Part shown: positions 1 to 5,893 of the stretch, piece by piece | Layout of the letters: each line of letters opens with the position of its first letter | How positions within the stretch are numbered: the stretch's first letter is position 1 | DNA from: Opitutaceae bacterium UBA4094 | GTDB taxonomy: Bacteria > Verrucomicrobiota > Verrucomicrobiia > Opitutales > Opitutaceae | Direction of reading: 5' to 3' | Assembly: GCA_002382525.1 (NCBI GenBank) | Contig: DFYA01000148.1 | Location: 2,968 to 11,266 of the forward strand | Length of the DNA: 8,299 nt | Made by a program: the position numbers and the translations under genes | Notes under the pieces: generated by a model | What the model saw: only the letters and a program-made list of their open reading frames with translations | What the model was told of the DNA's origin: nothing | Database searches by the model: none

Positions 1-486
1 GGCCACAGCGAGCGTCGCACCTACTTCGGCGACACCGACGCCTTCGTGAACCAGAAGGTGCTCGCCGCGCTCAAGAACCAGCTCAAGCCCATCCTCTGCG
101 TCGGCGAAACCCTCGCCGAGCGCGAAGGCAACCAGACCCTCAAGGTCGTGCAGACGCAGCTCGAGGCCGGCCTCGAAGGCGTTAGCAAGGACCTCGCGAC
201 CAACGTCGTCATCGCCTACGAACCCGTCTGGGCGATCGGCACCGGCAAGGTTGCCACCACCGAGCAAGCGCAGGAAGTGCACGCGTTCATCCGCAGCCTC
301 CTCGTGAAACTCTTCGGCGACGTGATCGCGCAAAAGGTGCGTATCCTCTACGGCGGATCCATGAAGCCCGCCAACGCGCCCGAGCTGCTCGCGCAAAAGG
401 ACATCGACGGCGGCCTCATCGGCGGTGCCTCGCTGGAATCCCGCAGCTTCGTGGAACTCATCAACGCCGCCGCTGCGGCGAAGTGA
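1..486 (+). CDS. tpiA: Triose-phosphate isomerase, 3' part (5' end outside window)
   Basis: This enzyme interconverts dihydroxyacetone phosphate and glyceraldehyde 3-phosphate in cytoplasmic glycolysis and gluconeogenesis. The reading frame is open from base 1 and gives 161 residues of the usual ~250, so about 90 N-terminal residues lie off the left edge. The fragment opens with GHSERR, whose His is the electrophilic catalytic His of the family. The catalytic base is the Glu in AYEPVWAIGTGK (fragment residue 74, codon 220-222). The phosphate-binding loops GGSMKPAN and GGLIGGASL follow near the C-terminus, which ends in an Ala-rich tail with TGA at 484-486. An internal ATG at 46 is not the start, because conserved TIM sequence precedes it. 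The next gene converges on it, and the terminator at 652-690 probably ends its transcript. The identification is secure; only the start is missing. Confidence 0.97.
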   Translation, partial: GHSERRTYFGDTDAFVNQKVLAALKNQLKPILCVGETLAEREGNQTLKVVQTQLEAGLEGVSKDLATNVVIAYEPVWAIGTGKVATTEQAQEVHAFIRSLLVKLFGDVIAQKVRILYGGSMKPANAPELLAQKDIDGGLIGGASLESRSFVELINAAAAAK

Positions 487-511
487 GGGCAGGCGTCAAC
501 GTTCCCGACCC

Positions 512-539
512 CGGGCGGATGGGCCGGTCCCCCCGCCCG
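512..539 (+). other. GC-rich hairpin in the tpiA 3' region
   Basis: A perfect 7-bp stem (CGGGCGG at 512-518 with CCGCCCG at 533-539) closes a 14-nt loop that can add an inner GGG/CCC pairing. It lies 25 nt after the tpiA stop. No T-run follows, so it is not a standard intrinsic terminator. In GC-rich DNA such a stem can arise by chance. It might protect the 3' end of the tpiA message. The rest of the 487-651 spacer shows no convincing ORF; it also holds a 7-bp inverted repeat with a 1-nt centre at 631-645. Confidence 0.3.
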
Positions 540-651
540 TGGTTCGGTTGCTGAAGACTTAGAACAGGCGCAGGGACGCGCCCATCCACCCAGAGTCAAA
601 TGCACGGAGCGGTGATTGGACGTCTCGGCTAATCCGCTGCGGATTCCATGC

Positions 652-690
652 AACAAAAAGGCGGCCCTCATTGAGGGCCGCCTTTTTGTT
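652..690. terminator. Bidirectional intrinsic terminator between convergent genes
   Basis: The sequence is an almost perfect palindrome: 652-670 pairs with 672-690, with a GC-rich core (GGCGGCCCTC/GAGGGCCGCC) around a very short loop. An A-run lies on the left flank and a T-run (CCTTTTTGTT) on the right. Read on the plus strand it is a stem followed by U's for tpiA; read on the minus strand the A-run becomes the U-tract for the solute-binding protein gene, whose stop is at 727-729, 37 nt away. The position between two convergent genes fits a shared terminator. Confidence 0.9.
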
Positions 691-726
691 GGGCCTTGAA
701 ATCGCGCCGGTCGGCGCGAACCCGGA

Positions 727-2322
727 TCAGCGCACGGGCGCGTCCAAGTTTAAGGTCATCCACGCGGTGAGGGTTTCAAGCGCGGTCTGGCTTTCTTCGG
801 TTTCGCGAAGCTTGAGCAGAGCGCGGTCGGCGCCGTCCTCTTTCGAAAGTTCGGAGAACGCGACTAGGACGCTGTCCTGGCGTTGCAGGACCTTGAACTG
901 TTGGTTCACGGCACGAACGAGGTCCGTCCGGATCGCCGCACCGAGGTCGTTTTTCAGGCGGGTGCGGTAGGCCTCGACCGACCCCTGCGGGCCTAGGAGC
1001 GCATGTCGGGTGTTCTCGATGATTCGCGCCGCATCCTGTGTTCCCAGAGTCCACAGGGTGACTCCGTTGGGGACGCCTTTGATGCGCGGATAAAAGGGTT
1101 GGATCTCCTCGCTTGGATCCACGCCTACGATCGCCGGGAGCCAGCCGCTGGCTTGGGCGAAGACTCGATTGCCGCGTTCGGACGACAGGAACTGCAAGAA
1201 ATCCAATGCTTGCTCGGGATGCTTCGATTGACGAGCGATGCTGAACGTCGCGCTGGTGGAGACGTTACCTTCGGACGGCTCGCCTTGCACGAATTTGCCG
1301 AAGCCCGGGGCGCCCGGCTCGGGCACGGGCAAGTCGAGAACGCCCAGTTGGAACTGGGCCTGCTCCCGGTAGCTCGCGTAATCCCAGCTGCCGGTGAAGA
1401 TCATGAGGGCGGTGCCTTGCAGGAAGCGGAAGCCACCATCCTCGCGAGAAAGTTGCTCGTAGCCGGATTGGAACTGCGTGCTGACATCGCGCATGATCTC
1501 GAGCCCGGAAACGAATTCGGGCGTGTCGAGGCTCCAAATCCCGCGCAGATAATCCAAGCCGAGTTCGACCGTGGAGTAGGTGTGGAGCGGCGTGCCGTGG
1601 ACCTGCTCGGTGAACATTTGGGTCTGGCTGGCAAAAAGCCGCTGATACACGCCGCCTGCATGATATTTCGACGATAAAAACGGGACGACGGCGCGGCCCC
1701 TTTTGGCGGCTTCTTCGGAGAACTGCGTGCAGAGCGCGATGAATTCGGCGTAGGTTTTGGGCGGCGGTGTGTCGCCGAGAATCTCGCGCCACAACGTGCG
1801 ATTGTAGATGATTCGGTTGGTGAACTGCGACACCGGGATGCCGTAGTAATCGAGCAGTTGCGGGTGGTAGGCGGCGTCGTTGGCGAGGCCGTCGATGAAC
1901 GTGTCGCGCCACGGGGTCTGGGCGAGGGCGCCTCCGGCGTTGTAGGGATTGGGGCGATCCACCGCGTCGGTCAGTGGAATAAAATAGCGCGAAATGAGCG
2001 CCGAGTCGGCATTGGAACGCACTTGGATGAGGTCGGGCGCGAAGCCGCCGATGAGCCGCGTCATGAACCATTGCGAATAGGTGCGCTCGGGCACGGCGAT
2101 GATCTCGACCGTAACGTCGGGATGCTCCTTCATGTAGAGGTCGGCAATTTCCTCGAAGGCGGCCCGCACGGGCGGTTCGAGCTGCCAGTGGGCGAGGCGG
2201 AGGATGGTCCGGCCGGAATCGGCTTCGCGGGCGGAGCGTTGCCAGATGTTCATGCTTGCGACGACAAAAACGACGGCGAGCAGGATGACTCCAAAGTAGA
2301 GAGAGAGGCGTTCGCGGTTCAT
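727..2322 (-). CDS. Membrane-anchored extracellular solute-binding protein, family 1 type
   Basis: The 531-residue product resembles periplasmic binding proteins of carbohydrate ABC importers (SBP_bac_1 superfamily). Residues about 7-25 form one hydrophobic segment without a lipobox Cys, so it is probably held in the inner membrane by an uncleaved anchor with the rest in the periplasm. Family-like features are LRLAHWQLEPPVRAAFEEIA near residue 40, a DVTVEII strand, APDLIQV, the YYGIPVSQFTNRIIYNR stretch, GTALMIFTGSWDYA and a C-lobe helix KHPEQALDFLQFLSSERG. About 100 further C-terminal residues, largely predicted helical, make it longer than the usual 400-450 residues. The ATG at 2320-2322 lies 8 nt after the upstream TPR gene's stop; there is no Shine-Dalgarno, so translational coupling is likely. 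No permease or ATPase gene is adjacent, so the substrate and even a transport role are unknown; a sensory or scavenging role is possible. Confidence 0.85.
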   Translation of the reverse strand: MNRERLSLYFGVILLAVVFVVASMNIWQRSAREADSGRTILRLAHWQLEPPVRAAFEEIADLYMKEHPDVTVEIIAVPERTYSQWFMTRLIGGFAPDLIQVRSNADSALISRYFIPLTDAVDRPNPYNAGGALAQTPWRDTFIDGLANDAAYHPQLLDYYGIPVSQFTNRIIYNRTLWREILGDTPPPKTYAEFIALCTQFSEEAAKRGRAVVPFLSSKYHAGGVYQRLFASQTQMFTEQVHGTPLHTYSTVELGLDYLRGIWSLDTPEFVSGLEIMRDVSTQFQSGYEQLSREDGGFRFLQGTALMIFTGSWDYASYREQAQFQLGVLDLPVPEPGAPGFGKFVQGEPSEGNVSTSATFSIARQSKHPEQALDFLQFLSSERGNRVFAQASGWLPAIVGVDPSEEIQPFYPRIKGVPNGVTLWTLGTQDAARIIENTRHALLGPQGSVEAYRTRLKNDLGAAIRTDLVRAVNQQFKVLQRQDSVLVAFSELSKEDGADRALLKLRETEESQTALETLTAWMTLNLDAPVR

Positions 2323-2330
2323 GGCGGGGG

Positions 2331-3152
2331 TCAGTTGAGATCGGCCAAGTAGCCTTCGATGGTGGAGCGGCTATCGGTGCGGGGAAACTCCTCGAGAAAG
2401 CGCGTGTAATAGGTGCGGGCGACGTCGGTTTTTCCGGTGAGGCGGGCGAGGTCGCCGATGCGCGCGAGAAGGGATATCTGGATGCTGCGTTTGACGACGC
2501 CCGCTTGGTCGGCCGCCAACATGTGGGCCAGCTCTTGTTCATAGCCGAACCCGAACCGCCGCGCGACCGCGCCCAGCAGCAGGTGCATCTGCACCTTGGC
2601 GCCGGGATCGGCGAGATCGCGGGCATGGCTCGTCATGTCGTCGTAGCGGCGCCGACGCTCGGCGGCCTCGATGTTCGCATAGAGTCGGATAATCGCGAGT
2701 TTGACCCTCGCCCGTTGTGCCACCGGGTGCGCGGGGTGGGCCTGCACGAGTTCGGCAAAGATCGCCTCGGCTTTAGCCACATCCGGTGTTGGCCGGTGAA
2801 TCTGCTCGATGCGCCCTTGGAGGTAACGCGAGTTGAGCCCGAGTTCGTCCGTTGGGTTGGCCTCCCGAATCTTTTCGAACAAGCCATACGCCTTTTCGAT
2901 GTTGGCCGCCGTGCGAGGTTGCACGTTCAGCAATGCGACCGCCTCGCCAAAAACCAGGTTGCGGCGTTCGGACTCGGGTGCGTCGTCGGCTTGTCCGGAG
3001 AACGCGGCGCGGGCGTCGTTAAAGAGCCCGACACTGACGTCTTCCCAAGGCGAAGCCGAGAGGGGGAGTGTCACGAAGGCGAGGGGCAGCAATAAAAGCC
3101 GCCGAATCACGCCTCGTGCGTGCGTATGCGGGGAGGATGGGGAAAGTGACAT
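2331..3152 (-). CDS. Exported TPR-like repeat protein, first gene of the operon with the solute-binding protein
   Basis: The 273-residue product has no enzyme motif. After a short polar N-terminus, RRLLLLPLAFVTLPLSASP (about residues 17-35) looks like a Sec signal peptide with cleavage near LSA-S, so it should act in the periplasm. The remainder is alpha-helical with TPR-like units: a helix pair with FEKIREANPTDELGLNSRYL (about 90-115), AEAIFAELVQAHPAHPVAQRA (about 127-150) and a C-terminal ARTYYTRFLEEFPRTD, resembling repeats of outer-membrane assembly or Tol-Pal accessory proteins. The ATG at 3150-3152 is preceded by a CU-rich leader (CCCCTTCTT) and no Shine-Dalgarno. A GTG at 3108-3110 (residue 15) would give a more compact signal peptide and is a realistic alternative start. 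It is followed 8 nt later by the solute-binding protein gene, suggesting joint function, perhaps as a periplasmic scaffold for that protein; this is inference. Confidence 0.8.
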   Translation of the reverse strand: MSLSPSSPHTHARGVIRRLLLLPLAFVTLPLSASPWEDVSVGLFNDARAAFSGQADDAPESERRNLVFGEAVALLNVQPRTAANIEKAYGLFEKIREANPTDELGLNSRYLQGRIEQIHRPTPDVAKAEAIFAELVQAHPAHPVAQRARVKLAIIRLYANIEAAERRRRYDDMTSHARDLADPGAKVQMHLLLGAVARRFGFGYEQELAHMLAADQAGVVKRSIQISLLARIGDLARLTGKTDVARTYYTRFLEEFPRTDSRSTIEGYLADLN

Positions 3153-3192
3153 AAGAAGGGGTAAAGGCCTAGACGAACACCCGAGCCGTCGA

Positions 3193-3223
3193 TTGCAAGC
3201 GAGAGAGTTGCAACGTCCGGACG
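3193..3223. promoter_or_regulatory. Stacked palindromes in the divergent TPR/pyrH spacer
   Basis: TTGCAA occurs at 3193-3198 and again at 3208-3213, 15 bp apart start to start. The second copy sits in the palindrome GTTGCAAC (3207-3214), which shares one base with the perfect 10-bp palindrome CGTCCGGACG (3214-3223). The position, between divergent starts at 3152 and 3320, suits an operator or overlapping promoters, and TTGCAA resembles a -35 box on both strands. No convincing -10 box was found at the right distance on either strand, so this is only a candidate. Confidence 0.3.
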
Positions 3224-3319
3224 GTCATGTCGCGCGCGCGCCCACACGGACGCCATTCGTCGCGCGGTCGCCCATCTCGCGCATTGACGCGGACTTTACC
3301 GGGACCTTTCCTCCGAGGC

Positions 3320-4057
3320 ATGAGTGACACCTTGGCGACCACCGCGACGACCAAATACAAACGCATCGTGCTCAAACTGAGCGGCGAAGTTCTGAGCGGG
3401 AAATCCAACAATCCCATCGACGCAGGCGTGCTTGAGCGCATCTGCACCCAAGTGAAGGAAATTCACGACATGGGCGTCCAGGTGTGCGTCGTCATCGGCG
3501 GCGGCAACATCTTCCGCGGTCTCCAAGGAGAGAAGCGCGGCGTGGATCGCACGACGGGCGACTACATGGGCATGCTCGCCACGGTCATCAACTCGCTCGC
3601 GCTCATGGATTGCCTCGAAAAAATGGGCGTCTCCACCCGAGTGCAGAGCGCCATCCCGATGAACCAGGTTGCCGAGCCATTCATCCTCCGACGCGCCGTT
3701 CGCCACCTCGAAAAAGGTCGCGTGGTGATCTTCGCGGCCGGCACCGGCAACCCGTATTTTTCCACGGATACAACCGCCGCGCTGCGCGCCTCCGAGATGC
3801 ACGCCGACATCATCATGAAGGCCACCAAGGTGGACGGTATCTACGACAAAGATCCGAAGAAGCACGCCGACGCCGTCAAATACGAGACCATCACGTTCAT
3901 CGATGCCCTGCGCCAACGCCTCAACGTCATGGACTCGACCGCGTTCTCCCTCTGTTTGGACAACAACGTGCCGATCCTTGTGTTCGACCTCAACGACCCA
4001 CACGCCATCGAGAAAGCCGTCACCGGCCAAAAGGTCGGCACCTTGGTGCACGGCTGA
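3320..4057 (+). CDS. pyrH: UMP kinase (uridylate kinase)
   Basis: This cytoplasmic enzyme phosphorylates UMP to UDP with ATP, feeding all pyrimidine nucleotide synthesis. The 245-residue length is typical for the bacterial hexameric, amino-acid-kinase-fold enzyme. Visible motifs are YKRIVLKLSGEVLSG (13-27), VIGGGNIFRG (58-67), the UMP-site stretch RTTGDYMGMLATVINSLALM (77 onward), the GTGNPYFSTD nucleotide-site segment (141-150), KATKVDGIYDKDPKK and the C-terminal MDSTAFSLC. The frame stays open to an ATG at 3227, but that would add 31 Arg/Pro-rich residues not seen in the family, so ATG 3320 is preferred. GAGG at 3315-3318 is too close to the ATG to act as a normal Shine-Dalgarno. A TTGACG at 3284-3289 is a possible -35 box without a good -10. 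It heads the pyrH-frr-proB group; the usual upstream neighbours rpsB and tsf are absent. Confidence 0.97.
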   Translation: MSDTLATTATTKYKRIVLKLSGEVLSGKSNNPIDAGVLERICTQVKEIHDMGVQVCVVIGGGNIFRGLQGEKRGVDRTTGDYMGMLATVINSLALMDCLEKMGVSTRVQSAIPMNQVAEPFILRRAVRHLEKGRVVIFAAGTGNPYFSTDTTAALRASEMHADIIMKATKVDGIYDKDPKKHADAVKYETITFIDALRQRLNVMDSTAFSLCLDNNVPILVFDLNDPHAIEKAVTGQKVGTLVHG

Positions 4058-4066
4058 TCTTACGAA

Positions 4067-4165
4067 GTAGCGAGTAGCGGGTGGTGAGTGGCGAGCATCA
4101 GGCAAGCAACCACCGCCCCGATTCAAATTTCATCTACTCGCTATCCGCTACTCGCTACCCGCCAC
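4067..4165. repeat. Inverted repeat made of tandem heptamers (pyrH-frr spacer)
   Basis: The left arm reads as four head-to-tail 7-mers, GTAGCGA GTAGCGG GTGGTGA GTGGCGA (4067-4094). The right arm holds four more in reverse complement, CTACTCG CTATCCG CTACTCG CTACCCG (4134-4161), followed by CCAC. Bases 4067-4080 are the exact reverse complement of 4145-4158, and pairing continues inward with G-U pairs to give a 25-bp RNA stem (4067-4091 with 4134-4158) around a ~42-nt loop. It fills most of the 124-nt gap between the pyrH stop and the frr start. No T-run follows it. It could be a repetitive extragenic palindrome or MITE-like element, an mRNA-stabilising stem, or slippage-generated repeats. No other copy is present in this window. 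Confidence 0.8.
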
Positions 4166-4181
4166 TTTAATTCCTTCCCCC

Positions 4182-4727
4182 ATGTCCCAAGCCATTCTCA
4201 ACGAAGCCCAAGTCCGTTTCCAGAAAGCGGTCGATCACACCCTGCACGAGTTCTCCAACATCCACACCGGCAAAGCCAGTCCCTCCATGGTCGAGAGCAT
4301 CATGGTCGAGGCCTATGGTTCGATGATGCGCATCAAGGACTGCGCGGCCATCTCCACGCCCGACGCCCGCCAGATCGTGATTCAGCCGTGGGATAAAGGC
4401 CTCACGCAGGCCATCTCCAAGGCGATCCAGATCGCCAATCTCGGCTTTAATCCTGCGGTGGACGGTCAGCTGGTGCGCATCCCGCTCGCCGACATGAGCC
4501 GCGAACGCCGCCAAGAGTTTGTTAAGGTCGCCCACCGCCTTGCCGAGGAAGGGCGCGTGCAGGTGCGCAACGTCCGCCGCGACGTGCTCGAGTCGGTCAA
4601 GAAGGCCAAACTCCCCGAGGACGAAGCCAAGCGCACCGAGAAAGACATCCAAGCCCTCACCGACAAGTCGATCGAGGAGATCAACAAGCACCTCGCCGCG
4701 AAGGAAAAAGACCTGCTCACGGTCTGA
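4182..4727 (+). CDS. frr: Ribosome recycling factor
   Basis: With EF-G, this factor splits post-termination ribosomes so they can start a new round of translation. The 181-residue product is close to the usual ~185 and colinear with the family: an N-terminal helix (NEAQVRFQKAVDHTLHEFSN), HTGKASPSMVESIMVEAYGS, the beta domain with AAISTPDARQIVIQPWDKG, NLGFNPAVDGQLVRIPLADM, SRERRQEFVKVAHRLAEEGR, the conserved Arg-rich VRNVRRD and the C-terminal helix ending KHLAAKEKDLLTV. The more common RASP and YYG motifs are KASP and AYG here. The ATG at 4182 is preceded by a pyrimidine-rich leader (CCTTCCCCC) with no Shine-Dalgarno. It follows pyrH by 124 nt that contain the heptamer inverted repeat, and precedes proB by 61 nt that contain a second hairpin region. 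Confidence 0.97.
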   Translation: MSQAILNEAQVRFQKAVDHTLHEFSNIHTGKASPSMVESIMVEAYGSMMRIKDCAAISTPDARQIVIQPWDKGLTQAISKAIQIANLGFNPAVDGQLVRIPLADMSRERRQEFVKVAHRLAEEGRVQVRNVRRDVLESVKKAKLPEDEAKRTEKDIQALTDKSIEEINKHLAAKEKDLLTV

Positions 4728-4736
4728 GGTTTCGAG

Positions 4737-4775
4737 GGTAGGTCCCATACTACGTATGGGCCTATGGGACCTATC
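4737..4775 (+). repeat. Mutually exclusive hairpins in the frr-proB spacer
   Basis: Hairpin A pairs TAGGTCCCATA (4739-4749) perfectly with TATGGGACCTA (4763-4773), extendable by two pairs to 4737/4775, around a 13-nt loop. Hairpin B uses the same left arm: CCCATAC (4744-4750) pairs with GTATGGG (4754-4760) across a 3-nt loop, extendable with AGG/CCT after one bulged T. The two right arms come from a tandem TATGGGCC TATGGGAC (4755-4770). The structures cannot coexist in one RNA. No U-run follows, so neither is a standard terminator. An in-frame ATG (4756-4758) for proB lies in the right arm of hairpin B. It may be a regulatory leader or simply a mobile palindromic repeat. Confidence 0.7.
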
Positions 4776-4788
4776 GCTTAGCTCCTGC

Positions 4789-5889
4789 GTGAAAATAACA
4801 GCACCCAAGCGCGTCGTCATCAAGCTCGGCACCGGCGTGCTGACTTCCGGTATCGGCCAACTGAATACAGAGCGCATCGCCGCGCTCGCCGCCGGAGTCG
4901 CCGGGCTGCGGGCCGCCGGCACCGAGGTCATCGTCGTGTCGTCCGGCGCCGTGGGGCTCGGCATGGGGCGGTTGGGTTTGAAAAGAAAGCCGTCCGACGT
5001 CTCCAAAAAGCAGGCGTGCGCCGCGATCGGCCAGTCGTTGCTGATGCAAACGTGGCAGCGCGGTTTTGACCCGCACGGGCTCACCGCCGCGCAGGTGCTG
5101 CTCACGCACGAGGACCTGCGCAGCCGTGATCGCCACCTCGGCGTCAAGGCGTGCCTGGAGGAGATCATCGCCTACGGGACCATCCCGGTGATCAACGAAA
5201 ACGACACGGTGAGCGCCGCCGAGATCAAGTTCGGCGACAACGACACGTTGTCCGCCATGGTGGCCAGCTTGGTCGGCGCCCAGCACCTGCTGATCCTCTC
5301 CACCGCGCCCGGCCTGATCGATATGAAGGGCACCGGGGAAATCGTGCCCGTCGTCGAAAAAATCACGCCCGAGATCGAGGCGATGGCCGGCGGCACGACC
5401 GACATCACCGCGACGGGCGGCATGATCTCCAAGATTACCGCGGCCAAGCTCGCGGTTCGCGCCGGCTGTGGCGTGTTCATCGCCAGCGGAGCCGAACCCG
5501 ACATCATCGCACGTCTGCTCGGCGGCACGGGGCCCGGCACGTTTTTTGTGCCGAGCGGCCTTCCGCTCGAAGCCAAGAAGCGCTGGCTCGCCTATTATCA
5601 GCGCCCGACCGGTGGCATTCAGGTGAACGCCCGCGCGATTCCGATCCTGCGCGACGAAGGACGCAGCCTGCTCGCGATCGGTGTGACCGGGGTGGTCGGC
5701 CATTTCTCCGAAGGCGATATCATCAACATTCTCGACGCCGAAGGCCGGCTGTTTGCACGCGGTGTCACCGCGTTCGACTCCCACGAAGCCAAGGCCATCG
5801 CGGGCAAGAGCAGCGAGGAACTCAAGCCGCTTTTCCCCGGACGCAAACGCCTCGAATTGGTGCATCGCGACAACTTGGTGGTGCTCTGA
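4789..5889 (+). CDS. proB: Glutamate 5-kinase with C-terminal PUA domain
   Basis: The enzyme phosphorylates glutamate to gamma-glutamyl phosphate, the first committed and usually proline-inhibited step of proline synthesis. The product has 366 residues, matching the ~367 of two-domain ProB. The amino-acid-kinase domain shows VVIKLGTGVLTSG (9-21), VSSGAVGLGMG (50-60), AQVLLTHEDL, the glutamate-site motif INENDTV (135-141), FGDND (148-152) and TATGGMISKITAAK. A PUA domain runs from about 275 (GGIQVNARAIPIL) to LVHRDNLVVL. The usual LLTDxxGLY nucleotide loop reads LLILSTAPGLID, an odd variant. GTG at 4789-4791 is preferred because it yields MKITAPKRVVIKLG, the family-type N-terminus. An in-frame ATG at 4756, inside a hairpin, would add MGLWDLSLSSC. 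Neither has a Shine-Dalgarno. proA is not adjacent. Confidence 0.95.
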   Translation: MKITAPKRVVIKLGTGVLTSGIGQLNTERIAALAAGVAGLRAAGTEVIVVSSGAVGLGMGRLGLKRKPSDVSKKQACAAIGQSLLMQTWQRGFDPHGLTAAQVLLTHEDLRSRDRHLGVKACLEEIIAYGTIPVINENDTVSAAEIKFGDNDTLSAMVASLVGAQHLLILSTAPGLIDMKGTGEIVPVVEKITPEIEAMAGGTTDITATGGMISKITAAKLAVRAGCGVFIASGAEPDIIARLLGGTGPGTFFVPSGLPLEAKKRWLAYYQRPTGGIQVNARAIPILRDEGRSLLAIGVTGVVGHFSEGDIINILDAEGRLFARGVTAFDSHEAKAIAGKSSEELKPLFPGRKRLELVHRDNLVVL

Positions 5890-5893
5890 TTCT

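Noticed and set aside
671..970. Small plus-strand frame starting in the terminator
   Set aside because: It begins within the terminator palindrome and runs antisense through the end of the solute-binding protein gene.
1265..2626. Long minus-strand frame (453 codons) overlapping the TPR and solute-binding genes
   Set aside because: It is Arg/Pro/His-rich out-of-frame sequence with no family motifs, lying across two genes with good homology features; a shadow frame of GC-rich coding DNA.
3227..3319. N-terminal extension of pyrH from an ATG at 3227
   Set aside because: The 31 extra residues are Arg/Pro-rich and unlike any UMP kinase N-terminus; they read through the palindromic control region and a CG-dinucleotide run.
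3296..4126. Minus-strand frame of 276 codons opposite pyrH
   Set aside because: It is an antisense shadow; pyrH has complete family motifs on the plus strand.
4067..4165. CRISPR array or intrinsic terminator in the heptamer region
   Set aside because: The units are 7 nt and contiguous with no spacers, and no T-run follows the stem.
4737..4775. Intrinsic terminator for frr
   Set aside because: The hairpin is followed by TCGCTTAGC, not a U-tract, and the next gene starts only 13 nt later.
4519..4788. Upstream extension of the proB frame into frr
   Set aside because: This part is the +1-type shadow of frr (Arg/Ser/Pro-rich); ProB homology starts just after 4789.
4167..5168. Minus-strand frame of 333 codons opposite frr and proB
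   Set aside because: It spans two well-identified plus-strand genes and the hairpin spacer, and shows no recognisable domain.
4771..5865. Long minus-strand frame (364 codons) opposite proB
   Set aside because: It is antisense to a clear glutamate 5-kinase, with His/Gly/Asp-rich composition typical of the complementary frame of GC-rich genes.
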